From: JABIDZ01 sp964619405
GTDB taxonomy: Archaea; Iainarchaeota; Iainarchaeia; Iainarchaeales; JAAZKV01
Assembly: GCA_964619405.1 (NCBI GenBank)
Contig: CAZUCF010000007.1
Location: 1-48,955, forward strand
Direction of reading: 5' to 3'
DNA length: 48,955 nucleotides
The notes under the pieces were generated by a model. That model had not been told where the DNA came from. It ran no database searches and saw only the letters and a program-made list of their open reading frames with translations. Within the stretch, counting starts at the first letter, position 1, and each line of letters opens with the position of its first letter. Of this stretch, positions 24,770 through 33,195 are shown one piece after another. The position numbers and the translations under genes are program-made.

Positions 24770-26029
24770 TTATTTTATTGTTTCTATTGCAGTAGCTACT
24801 CCAAGATTATAAAGTTGCCTCCTGTAAAAAGCGATTTCTTTTCTATTTTGGTGAACTTCTTTCATATTCGCTTGTATGGTTGATAATTGTTCTTGATTTA
24901 TTGTTCTTTTAGGTTTTCTTTTTCTATTTGCAATAGTCATCATTTCTCTGAATTTTTTTTCTGTTGGAAATTGTTGGAAAGCATAAAGAAGAATTGCTCT
25001 TTTTTTATTTTGGTATTCTTCAAAATTAAATTTGTCAAGACCATATTTTGGTATTGTCTTAAAATCTTTTACTCCATTATAGCCCAAAGCATCGCTCATA
25101 AATTTAAATAATTCATATGTTGGTTCATGATCACGACCAAATTCTGGATTGTATCGAAAAAAATCTTGGCCAACATAAATCTTTGAATTAGCTTTTTCTC
25201 TCTCAATAATTTTTTTGCCTTTATATAAATATTCTTCTATTTTTCTTATTAATTGACTATATTTTGAACTGTTATTAGGGGTTGTTTCAACTAATTGTTT
25301 TACATATTTTCTTGGAACTGATTTGATTAGTTTTCTCCAAAAAGTAATTCTTTTGTATTTTAACCAATTATAATAATCACTAGGTGGTGCCGCAAAAGTC
25401 CCAAAATGCTCTTTTGCAAATTTTATTTCTACTGGCGAAAATCTACTACAAAGAGTTACTGTGTTAAGAGTTGAAAGCAAAGTGTTTTTATAATCATGAT
25501 AATTTATTGAAAACGATAATGAAGAATTATTTGATTTAATTTTGTTTAAGGTTTCTTGTATTGCTCTGAATGTTTTTCCAGTTAAAAAATCATCAACCAC
25601 TATTATATGTCTGTCATTTTGTGAAACACATTTTTTTAAGTTTTGTTCTAAATTAGCCATTGGAATGATTGGTCTTTTTTCTTCAGAAAAATTAGTCATT
25701 CCTGGGGGAACTAGGAAAGTAACTTTTGCTTTTGGTGCTTTAATTCTAATTACTCCTTTAATAAACTCTCCCACCCCAAGTGAACTCCCTAATGGTAATA
25801 AAAAACGTGTTCCTTCTCCACTTTTTGCAAGAGATTCTTGTGGTATTAATGAAATTATAGTTATTACTGACTGAATTGCCTTTTCACGTGTTAATTCATG
25901 GGCTTTAGAGCGTCTTTTAAGAGCAGGATACATTCTTTTAAATGATTCTAAACTTTTTGGTAATCGTTTATAATTTTGTCCTCTAATTTCTTCTTTTGGA
26001 TAAAAATATTTTTTAGGCACAAAAAACAT
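24770..26029 (-). CDS. Phosphoribosyltransferase-like protein of unknown specificity
   Basis: A 419-residue protein. Around residues 140-160 the sequence IIVVDDFLTGKTFRAI matches the PRPP-binding motif of type I phosphoribosyltransferases, preceded by an alpha/beta segment with LPLGSSLGVGEFIKG. The remainder (about 200-419) is charged, helical and rich in Tyr and Lys, with no family I recognise. It is much longer than housekeeping PRTases, so a different substrate or regulatory role is likely. It is the last gene before the proposed left boundary of the 10-kb island. Confidence 0.55.
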   Translation of the reverse strand: MFFVPKKYFYPKEEIRGQNYKRLPKSLESFKRMYPALKRRSKAHELTREKAIQSVITIISLIPQESLAKSGEGTRFLLPLGSSLGVGEFIKGVIRIKAPKAKVTFLVPPGMTNFSEEKRPIIPMANLEQNLKKCVSQNDRHIIVVDDFLTGKTFRAIQETLNKIKSNNSSLSFSINYHDYKNTLLSTLNTVTLCSRFSPVEIKFAKEHFGTFAAPPSDYYNWLKYKRITFWRKLIKSVPRKYVKQLVETTPNNSSKYSQLIRKIEEYLYKGKKIIEREKANSKIYVGQDFFRYNPEFGRDHEPTYELFKFMSDALGYNGVKDFKTIPKYGLDKFNFEEYQNKKRAILLYAFQQFPTEKKFREMMTIANRKRKPKRTINQEQLSTIQANMKEVHQNRKEIAFYRRQLYNLGVATAIETIK

Positions 26030-26186
26030 TCTTTTTTAATTTATTTAAAACTATGTTTTTTTAATAAAATTGTTTTTAAAAAAGTATTATAATAAGGTGT
26101 TTGCTAGAAAAATGCTTTTTTTTATTGATAAAAGAAATTTAATATTATTAATTCAATTTTTTGGTTAGAATTTTTTCAAAAAAGTT

Positions 26187-26201
26187 TACGCGGAGAGAGG
26201 G
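26187..26201. repeat. Candidate att repeat (left boundary)
   Basis: TACGCGGAGAGAGGG, matching 14 of 15 bases of 36209-36223 in the same orientation; the latter covers the 3' acceptor and T-arm end of tRNA-Ser. Directly after it lies a 6-bp hairpin GAGAGG/CCTCTC and an inverted repeat ATTGAAA/TTTCAAT. Confidence 0.5.
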
Positions 26202-26290
26202 CTTGCCTCTCGTAGAATTGAAACGGATTTAATCGATTTCAATTTGCCTGTCACTATAAGGAACTAACTTGTATAAAATACTTTCTGTAA

Positions 26291-26767
26291 AAGTTAGGCA
26301 CTACAACAGTGTCCTAAAATAAGTGAGTTAAAGTTAGGCACTACGTTACCACCGGCAGAACACTCTCAACTCCTTCTTAAACCACCAAAACAAACTCTTG
26401 TCGGAAGGTAATTTTAAATGCAAGTAGACTGGAGACTAAAACAAAACAACAAAATGAATGTCATAAACTTTAGCACAAAAAGCGAAAGCAAAAGACACTA
26501 TTTAAAAAAATCAGAAGTATGCTACTTTTTAAAAATGTTAAACGAACCATTCTGGACAGAAGCAAGAATCAACATAGAAAGCAGAGCCGACATCTACCTA
26601 CCAGACAAATCAGTAGCAATCGAAATACTCGAAACCGAAAAAATAACTAACTTAGAAGAAAAAGCAAAAAAATACGGTTGCAGAATAATAGGAATCAACA
26701 CACAACAAGAACTCGACATAGATTTTATAGAAAAAGCAATCAACTAACATTAGAGGTTAGGCACTAC
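26291..26767 (+). repeat. Three copies of GTTAGGCACTAC around a small gene
   Basis: GTTAGGCACTAC occurs at 26293-26304, 26333-26344 and 26756-26767, all in the same orientation; the first two share AAGTTAGGCACTAC and lie upstream of the gene at 26418, the third directly after it. The 26030-26417 space holds otherwise only the left att candidate and small inverted repeats. Confidence 0.75.
26418..26747 (+). CDS. Small hypothetical protein, weakly nuclease-like
   Basis: A 109-residue protein with no family I can name. Residues about 48-75 read as two beta strands, SRADIYLPDKSVAIEILETEK, where the D-x(9)-E arrangement weakly recalls PD-(D/E)XK nucleases, and the last third (KKYGCRIIGINTQQEL) looks like an alpha/beta end. 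A GGAAGGT site precedes the ATG by about 8 bases. Codons ending in C (AAC, AGC, GAC) are common, unlike the chromosomal genes on either side, which supports foreign origin. It is bracketed by GTTAGGCACTAC repeats. Confidence 0.6.
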   Translation: MQVDWRLKQNNKMNVINFSTKSESKRHYLKKSEVCYFLKMLNEPFWTEARINIESRADIYLPDKSVAIEILETEKITNLEEKAKKYGCRIIGINTQQELDIDFIEKAIN

Positions 26768-26875
26768 AAACAAAGCCAAATCCACCAACCAAATTTGATG
26801 ACGAGAACGAAATAAACTCCTTTTACTTGAAATGGGCGCGAGGCAGGTTTTGAGCTAGCACCGAATTAAAGTGTA

Positions 26876-27865
26876 TTAGTTCAAGTTCCCGATTAGAGAT
26901 ATTTCTTTTTCTATATTTTTTTGCAAATCATTGTATGTAAGAATTTGAATATGAGGTCCTAAAAAGAAGTTTAAGTCCTTAAGTATTTCTTCTTCTTGAT
27001 CATTAAGATTGTATCCAATTACAATGTAACCAGTTGCTTTTCTTATTCCATAAGTTCCTTCTTGTTTTATTTGACTGTAAAAATCAGTTTTTCTAAGGTA
27101 GGTTATAAGTTCACTTAATCCGTCTGCAAGAGTACTAGTCATAGTAAACCTACTCGCACGAGTTCCTTTTCTTTCAAATGGTTTAAGGTGCGGACTTTTA
27201 AATTCAAATATTTTATCTTGATTATATTTAGTTTTAACATGCAAATCAATTTCTGTTTGATTGTCAACATCTTGATTTTTTGCTTCAACTGAACATTCTA
27301 TGCCTAAGAGCCAAGGATTTTGGACAATTTTATTTTTTATTGATTCTTCTGTACCTTTATTTTGTACAATACTATCGCTAATAATTGAGTTAAACTCAGC
27401 ATATTTTATCTTCATGTCAGTTATGTTTGATTTTATTTGAGTTGCAAGTTCAACTGTTTTTTGATAGTCTTCACTCTTTTGTTCAGCTTCTTCAAGTTTT
27501 TGTTGGGTTATAGCAAGTTCTTTATTGAGTAATTCTATTTTTGTCTTATAATATATTTCTTGTTCATCTGCTTCCTTAAGTTTTCGACCAAATAAATCAA
27601 AATATAATTTCTTAATACTCTTAATGAACCATCCTAACCAGTTAGGTAAATCTAAGTCATCATCAATCCAAACACTTTTCCCATACCTTATTCCACTTTT
27701 ACTCCAACTAGTTCTTTTACCCATACGAATTGAAATTCCTTTAGTTCCATCTTTACGTTCAAGCGGTACTGCATCACTAACTTTACCATCTTCTGACTCC
27801 CAATGTATTGGTTCACCTATTTGCTTAAATGGAGCTTTGCCACTCGATTTATTTTTAGATAACAT
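26876..27865 (-). CDS. Shedu-like (DUF4263) defence nuclease
   Basis: A 329-residue protein. The C-terminal half (about 175-320) has the DUF4263/Shedu arrangement: NPWLLG (183-188), EIDLHV with Asp207, IFEFKSP with Glu221 and Lys223 (a PD-(D/E)XK core), a helix LADGLSELITYL, a GYIVIGYN strand and the terminal ILTYNDL (308-314). The first 90 residues are an uncharacterised domain with a Trp-rich GKSVWIDDDLDLPNWLGWF stretch, followed by a coiled coil (100-165). Shedu proteins are single-gene anti-phage systems in bacteria in which the N-terminal part varies with the trigger. Its place in an integrase-bearing island fits that role. Assignment is by motif, not by search. Confidence 0.72.
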   Translation of the reverse strand: MLSKNKSSGKAPFKQIGEPIHWESEDGKVSDAVPLERKDGTKGISIRMGKRTSWSKSGIRYGKSVWIDDDLDLPNWLGWFIKSIKKLYFDLFGRKLKEADEQEIYYKTKIELLNKELAITQQKLEEAEQKSEDYQKTVELATQIKSNITDMKIKYAEFNSIISDSIVQNKGTEESIKNKIVQNPWLLGIECSVEAKNQDVDNQTEIDLHVKTKYNQDKIFEFKSPHLKPFERKGTRASRFTMTSTLADGLSELITYLRKTDFYSQIKQEGTYGIRKATGYIVIGYNLNDQEEEILKDLNFFLGPHIQILTYNDLQKNIEKEISLIGNLN

Positions 27866-27975
27866 AATTAATTTAGCTTATGAAGTCATTAAAAAATCAT
27901 CTTCTTTTTCATTAACAGCAGTATATTCTCTCCTTCGTGTTTCTCATTTTTTTCTTCTTTCAACTCGTTTGTTCT

Positions 27976-28080
27976 CGACTTAAACCCTGCCCCTGAACCG
28001 CCCAGCCAGTTTGTTCGTGCTGTTTCACAACACCCCGTTGAAAGCTCGGCAGTCAGGGTCGCTCACTGCTTAGGGATTTA
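27976..28080. other. GC-rich non-coding block upstream of the endonuclease cassette
   Basis: About 105 bases that are far richer in C and G than the rest of the window and contain no clear gene. ACCCTG (27984-27989) can pair with CAGGGT (28054-28059), while overlapping AAACCC can instead pair with GGG-TTT at 28073-28079. It may be a structured RNA, a leader of the downstream cassette, or an origin or transfer region of the element. Confidence 0.4.
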
Positions 28081-28149
28081 ATGTCTCCAACCAAACGCAA
28101 GACGTCTTCAGTCGAAAAAAATTCGTTTTCCACTCAGGAGGTGATTAAA

Positions 28150-28233
28150 ATGAATTTTAATAAAAAAGAAATATTCGGCAAAGGATTCACAATCGATGAA
28201 TTACTCACACATATGAAAGGTGATAAACAATGA
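28150..28233 (+). CDS. 27-residue small protein, first gene of coupled cassette
   Basis: A 27-codon frame starting MNFNKKEIFGKGFTIDELL and preceded by AGGAGGTGATT at 28136-28146, the strongest Shine-Dalgarno sequence in the window. Its stop overlaps the next start as ATGA. The frame remains open upstream to another ATG at 28081, which would give 50 residues, but the ribosome site supports the short form. No family is recognised. Confidence 0.55.
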   Translation: MNFNKKEIFGKGFTIDELLTHMKGDKQ

Positions 28234-28427
28234 AACTAAAAGAAATCACCGTCAACGTATCACAAAAGGTTTCAACAGAAGCCTACGGCTCAAAAGGATT
28301 TGGACTAACAGCTACTGCTGAATTATCCGAACAAGACGACTTGCTGAAAGTCAAACAAGACTTAACAAACAGACTAAGTCAAATGCTTGACTTCGAAATA
28401 CAAAAAATAAAAGGTGGTAAAAAATGA
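28230..28427 (+). CDS. Small protein of mobile-element type, unknown function
   Basis: A 65-residue protein with a beta-hairpin start (KEITVNVSQKVSTEAYGSKGFGLTATAEL) followed by SEQDDLLKVKQDLTNRL, a layout seen in short conserved proteins of phages and mobile elements whose function is unknown to me. A GGTGAT site lies in the end of the preceding small gene, and both ends overlap neighbours by ATGA, so the three genes are translated together. Confidence 0.6.
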   Translation: MKLKEITVNVSQKVSTEAYGSKGFGLTATAELSEQDDLLKVKQDLTNRLSQMLDFEIQKIKGGKK

Positions 28428-29167
28428 CCACTACTTTAACTGAAGTGTACGGAGAACCAGCAATGGTTCCCGTTACTTTTTTTGATTCTGAATTGCAAAG
28501 AATAAAAGCAATTCCGGAAGATAAGCCAAAAATAATACCCAAATGGTTGCTAAGAGTATTATACAAACACAAGAAACTAACTCTAGAACAAATAAGTGCC
28601 CTGCTAAACTGCAGTATTGAAACAGTAGAAAATACTCTGCACAAATACCAAATAGGAATATTGTTAGAACCTCAAAAGAAAAAGATTAGAATTCCAAATG
28701 GTTACAAACACTCGGAAGAAATCAAAAAGAGGATAAGTTTAGCCAACAAAGGAAGAAAACGCCCAGATTTAGCATGGATGAATAAGTACGACCAAGAATT
28801 TAAACTCAAATCAAAGCAAGCACTACAACACAGACCTAACAAACCAGAACAAAAAATGATTGACCTAATACAACAAAACAACCTGCCCTTTATCTACAAT
28901 GGCATAACAAAAAAAGAAATAGGTAGAAAAGCACCCGACTTCATTCACAATACCAAACCGATATTGTTAGAAGTTTTTGGTAGAGCATTCCACGACCCAA
29001 AGATAGCGTTTGTTGATAATTTAACTTATGACAAAACAGAACAAGGAGCAAAAGAATACTACCAACAACAAGGATACTATTGCATAATAATTTGGGAAGA
29101 AGAACTAAAAGAATCAAACATTGTACTTGACAAAATATATAATGAATTAAAAGCAGAAGGTGGTTAA
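28424..29167 (+). CDS. Vsr/DUF559-like endonuclease with HTH and NUMOD3-like segment
   Basis: A 247-residue protein. Residues about 38-80 form a helix-turn-helix (LTLEQISALLNCSIETVENTL). Residues 95-115 (HSEEIKKRISLANKGRKR) resemble the NUMOD3 DNA-binding module of homing endonucleases. The C-terminal 110 residues have a Vsr-like nuclease order: PNKPEQKMIDLI, then APDFI, ILLEVFGRAFHDP and finally YCIIIWEEEL. These parts suggest a homing or island-maintenance endonuclease; the target is unknown. The start overlaps the preceding gene by four bases and has a GGTGG site. Confidence 0.7.
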   Translation: MTTTLTEVYGEPAMVPVTFFDSELQRIKAIPEDKPKIIPKWLLRVLYKHKKLTLEQISALLNCSIETVENTLHKYQIGILLEPQKKKIRIPNGYKHSEEIKKRISLANKGRKRPDLAWMNKYDQEFKLKSKQALQHRPNKPEQKMIDLIQQNNLPFIYNGITKKEIGRKAPDFIHNTKPILLEVFGRAFHDPKIAFVDNLTYDKTEQGAKEYYQQQGYYCIIIWEEELKESNIVLDKIYNELKAEGG

Positions 29168-29210
29168 GTGAAATAAAAGCTCAATACATTTGTGACAGGC
29201 AGGCAACTGG

Positions 29211-32200
29211 TTAAGTTTGTTTTGCCTGTTTTCTTAGTTCTTCCATTAGTTCTTTTTTTGCTTGTTGTGTTGGAGAGAGATTTTTTGGTTTTCCTCCGAA
29301 AAGTAGCAAACCCAGTATTAGTATAATCATTATTAGCACTACAACCGTTATTTCAAATAAATAATTTGGTTGAGTGTCTTGCTTGTCCATTGTTTGGTTT
29401 GCTTGTAGGAGTAAATTGTTTGCTTGTTCGTAGTCTTGGTTGTTTAGTGCGGTTTTTATTTTGTTGTAAAGTGTTGTTAGTTCTGTTGGGTTTCCGTTTT
29501 GTATTATTTGTGCTTTTAGTTTTGCTGTTTTTGCTTCCACATCTGCTTGGGCGAGATTTCCGTTGTTAGCTGATTCAATGGCTTTTTGTATTAGTTCAAG
29601 GGATTCTGGATCACTTGTTTTATTGGTTTCGTTAATTACTTCATCAAAATTGTAATCGCAGGTTGTAAAGTTTGGGTTCCATTTTTCATTGCAACAAATT
29701 CCTTGTGTTGTATAGCATTGGTTTGAGCAGACTGTTCCTGCGCAGGTTGGTTGGGAGTTATTGCAGTTTTTTGTTAGTGGTTCTGGGTTTCCACCGGTGC
29801 ATCCGGTCGGGGTTGAGGTTAGTATTGTTCTTGTTTGTAATCCATTAGTACAATTACTCCATTCGGAGTAACTGAAGTTAGTACAAGTTGTTGGGTTTGA
29901 ATTATAGTTGCAGTTTATGGTTTCTTGGGCTTGGTGTGTTTCTCCGGCTTGGCAATTGGAGTTAGTTCTTGTCCAGTATTTTGTTTGTTTTCCAGTGCTT
30001 GGACAAGCAGTTGGTTCGATTCTTGATGTCCAATCACTTGAACCACAATAAGGTAAAGGTTCTTGTTCTTCTGTGCAGGAAATGTTTTCATCAACGTGTT
30101 GTATTCCATTGTTGCAGTCACTGATTTTTGTCCAATCTTTTAATTGAATTCCATTAACGCAATCACCCAATGAGAATGACCAATTTGATTCGGTACAAGT
30201 GGGAATGTTAGTACAGGTTTTGGTTAGATTGCTTGGTTGTCCTTGGCATGGCTGGTTTGTTGCTGTTGCGGTTCTTGTTTGTATTCCATTGATGCAGTCA
30301 CCATAGTTTGTGTAAGTGTATTGGCATTGAGGAGAATTGTAGGTGCATGATATATTTTCATCTGTTTTTGTTACTCCTCCTAAACAATTAGCTACTTTGA
30401 AATATTTTTTTGTTTGTTGTCCATTGCTTGGGCAAATGCTTGGAATTAAGTTAAAATCCCAATAAGAATCAGTACAAGTTGGGGTATACGTACAGCTTCG
30501 TGTTAATGGTTCTTGGTTTCCGCTTTGACAGTTAGTAGGAGTTTTTGTTAAAATTGTTCTTGTTTGTGTTTGGCTTTGAGGGCAAACTGTTGGAGTCCAA
30601 TCTGAATAAGTAAAAGTTTCGCAGGTTGGGGCAGTGTAGTTGCAAGCAATTGATTCAGATGCTGAGTGGATTACTCCATTTGTACAATTATTTATTTTGG
30701 ACCAGTTTCTTGTTAAAGTATTGTTTGATTGGCAAGTTCCATCTGTGTGGGTCCAATCTGTTTCTGTGCAAGTTGGAATGTATGTACAGGATTGGGATAG
30801 TATCGGTGCTCCGCCTTGGCACCCGGTTGGGGTAGATGTTAATGTGGTTCTGGTTTGAATTCCGCTTTGAGGACAAATATTTGGGGACCAATCAGAATAA
30901 GTGAATACGGTGCATATTGGTGCTTGATAATTGCAATTAACATTTTCTGTTATTGGGTGAGTCACACCACCGGTACAAGTTCCCAACTTATTCCATGTCC
31001 TTGTTAGGGTATTACTTGATAGACATTGTCCGTCAGAAAAGGTCCAATCAGATTCAGTACAAGGAGGGGTATAAATGCAGGATTGGGATAATATAGGTGT
31101 ACCTCCTTGGCAACCAACTGGTGTTTGAGTTGCGATTGTTCTTGTTTGGGTTGCTGATTGTGGGCATGTTGTGGGTGCCCATGGATTGTATGTGAATGTT
31201 GTGCAAGTAGGTGCTTGGTATGTGCAAGAAGCACTTTCTGTTGCTGGATGTGTAATTCCCCCAGAGCAGGTCCCTATTTTTGACCAAGTTCTTGTTAAAG
31301 TATTGTTTGATTGACAAGCTCCGTCTGAATAAGTCCAATTTTCATTTGTGCAAGTTGGTGTGTAAGTGCATGGTTGGGACAATGCAGGGTTTCCTCCTTG
31401 ACACCCAGTTGGAGTTTGTGTAAGAATAGTTCTAGTTTGTGTTCCAGATTGAGGACAAGTTGCAGGCGACCAATCCGAATACGTAAAACTGGTGCAAGTT
31501 GGTGCCACAATATTTATTTTTAAATATTTGTAGTTTAGTTGTTGCCAACATCCTGTGCTTGAGCATGGAGAAACGCCTGCACCATGAGATCCGATAAGGT
31601 AGAATCCATTTGGATCTACTTCTTTGTTTGTTGAAAAGTCACTGCTTAAGAATTTTGCGTGACCAAGTTTTAAATCATTCCAAGTTGGAACTATTGTGTC
31701 TTTAAGAACGTATAAGTCTCCCCAGTGTACAAGGTCTTTTGATACTCTAAGTCCTGTCCAAGCAACTGAATTCCATTGTGAACCAACTATTTGCCAACCA
31801 AAATCATTTTCAACGCCAATAAAATATTCAGTTCCTTTAAGTTTTGCAACAATGAACTCTGTGGTTGCTGTTCGTATTAGATTTTTGTCATTAGATGATG
31901 CATTAGACCACCAGCCAGTTGTATAATTCCAAGTAGTTTCATCTTCTCCAAGAATATTTGATGCTCTTCCACCATTAATATCATAATTATCTAGGTTGTT
32001 GAATCCTTTGAATCCTTTTTCGTTTCTTGTCATCCAGCCATTCCCATAATTCCACCATAAGTCATTTCCTGTTGCTCCTTTTTGTAACCAGTTATTCCCA
32101 AAATTGTACCAATCTTCTCCATTTAGTTTAATCCATCCCGAAGCTAAACTGCCTTTGTATGCTTCTGAGTAAATCGATTTTCCTGTATCTGTCACATAAA

Positions 32201-33161
32201 CTCCGTTACTGTACCATGTAGAGGGTAGTGAGTCTTCCCATCCTTCTGTTCCGTTAGGTAACTTATACCAAGTTTGAAATGATCCAGGGCGTCCGTTATC
32301 ACTAATAAGTCCTCTTGCAACTTTTATGCCTTGATTTCTGGCATCAGCACTCGTGCCTGAACCATTGTTAAAATAAAATAAATAAATATAGGTTCCATTA
32401 ATTATTGAGTTTGCGTGACTTGCCATTCCTAAAGATCCTGCACTTGTGACAGTGTTTTTTTGACTGTACCCTGTTGTTGGCCAAATAACTGGCCCCTCAT
32501 CAATAAATCCTACGCCAGTATTTTGACTAGAATGCACCATTCCAAAGAATGAGGAATATGCTCTTGCACAATCAGAATATACTCCTTGTGGATTAGTTCC
32601 ACTATAACAACTTGAACAGCTTACGCTCGAATCAATACTATTTTGATAACAAATATTATTTTCATACTCGTTCTTGTTTTCTCCATGCGTAAATAGTATT
32701 GTTTCATTCCCAACTTTTTCTGCCGAGTACCCTCCATAATAATGTCTTGACCAGAAAGGGGGATTTTTTGAGGCCAGAACAGCATCACTCATTGGAAAAG
32801 GGCTAACTCTTATCGGGTTATTTATGTCTGTGCTATCAACATATTTTCCGCCTCCAATTGACAAAACTGGATTTGTTAATGAATACGATTGAAATCCATT
32901 GGGATTAGTTACAAAATTATTTGACGCAGAATAAGGAAGTGAATAAGTCCACCCACTAGTAATATACGCTTTATCGCCAATAATTAATGGGGGTTCTTCT
33001 GTATTTACAAACAACTTATTACTTAATCCAAAAGGAAACAACGATGCCCCTCCCGAAGCATTAACACGAGTAATTGAATTAGACTGAATAACATCAATAG
33101 ACTCCGCAATAACTGAAGAGAATAATATGCCAAACATCAGAAAAATCAATATCTTTCGCAT
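29211..33161 (-). CDS. Giant surface protein with propeller-like domain and twelve TSP1-like repeats
   Basis: A 1316-residue secreted protein. After a signal peptide (1-19) comes a Trp- and Gly-rich region to about 550 with SKDLVHWGD and similar phrases typical of five-bladed propeller glycosidases (inference). Residues about 553-1135 are six alternating pairs of Cys-rich repeats: type A with W-S-x-x-x-CPQSG-x-QTRT and a GCQGG core, type B with C-x-x-x-x-W-x-x-x-x-G-x-C and a TRTWSK core, both like thrombospondin type 1 repeats. A helical stretch, a membrane helix (about 1265-1288) and a short Lys-rich tail anchor it in the membrane. It is the largest cargo of the island. Adhesion to another cell is the likely role. 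Confidence 0.8.
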   Translation of the reverse strand: MRKILIFLMFGILFSSVIAESIDVIQSNSITRVNASGGASLFPFGLSNKLFVNTEEPPLIIGDKAYITSGWTYSLPYSASNNFVTNPNGFQSYSLTNPVLSIGGGKYVDSTDINNPIRVSPFPMSDAVLASKNPPFWSRHYYGGYSAEKVGNETILFTHGENKNEYENNICYQNSIDSSVSCSSCYSGTNPQGVYSDCARAYSSFFGMVHSSQNTGVGFIDEGPVIWPTTGYSQKNTVTSAGSLGMASHANSIINGTYIYLFYFNNGSGTSADARNQGIKVARGLISDNGRPGSFQTWYKLPNGTEGWEDSLPSTWYSNGVYVTDTGKSIYSEAYKGSLASGWIKLNGEDWYNFGNNWLQKGATGNDLWWNYGNGWMTRNEKGFKGFNNLDNYDINGGRASNILGEDETTWNYTTGWWSNASSNDKNLIRTATTEFIVAKLKGTEYFIGVENDFGWQIVGSQWNSVAWTGLRVSKDLVHWGDLYVLKDTIVPTWNDLKLGHAKFLSSDFSTNKEVDPNGFYLIGSHGAGVSPCSSTGCWQQLNYKYLKINIVAPTCTSFTYSDWSPATCPQSGTQTRTILTQTPTGCQGGNPALSQPCTYTPTCTNENWTYSDGACQSNNTLTRTWSKIGTCSGGITHPATESASCTYQAPTCTTFTYNPWAPTTCPQSATQTRTIATQTPVGCQGGTPILSQSCIYTPPCTESDWTFSDGQCLSSNTLTRTWNKLGTCTGGVTHPITENVNCNYQAPICTVFTYSDWSPNICPQSGIQTRTTLTSTPTGCQGGAPILSQSCTYIPTCTETDWTHTDGTCQSNNTLTRNWSKINNCTNGVIHSASESIACNYTAPTCETFTYSDWTPTVCPQSQTQTRTILTKTPTNCQSGNQEPLTRSCTYTPTCTDSYWDFNLIPSICPSNGQQTKKYFKVANCLGGVTKTDENISCTYNSPQCQYTYTNYGDCINGIQTRTATATNQPCQGQPSNLTKTCTNIPTCTESNWSFSLGDCVNGIQLKDWTKISDCNNGIQHVDENISCTEEQEPLPYCGSSDWTSRIEPTACPSTGKQTKYWTRTNSNCQAGETHQAQETINCNYNSNPTTCTNFSYSEWSNCTNGLQTRTILTSTPTGCTGGNPEPLTKNCNNSQPTCAGTVCSNQCYTTQGICCNEKWNPNFTTCDYNFDEVINETNKTSDPESLELIQKAIESANNGNLAQADVEAKTAKLKAQIIQNGNPTELTTLYNKIKTALNNQDYEQANNLLLQANQTMDKQDTQPNYLFEITVVVLIMIILILGLLLFGGKPKNLSPTQQAKKELMEELRKQAKQT

Positions 33162-33195
33162 ATACCAGTATTGTTTCTCACATTTAAAAATATAG

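Noticed and set aside
26293..26767. GTTAGGC in the repeat resembles the GTTRRRY core of integron attC sites
   Set aside because: No matching inverse RYYYAAC partner or attC fold is seen and no integron-type integrase is present; the likeness is seven bases only.
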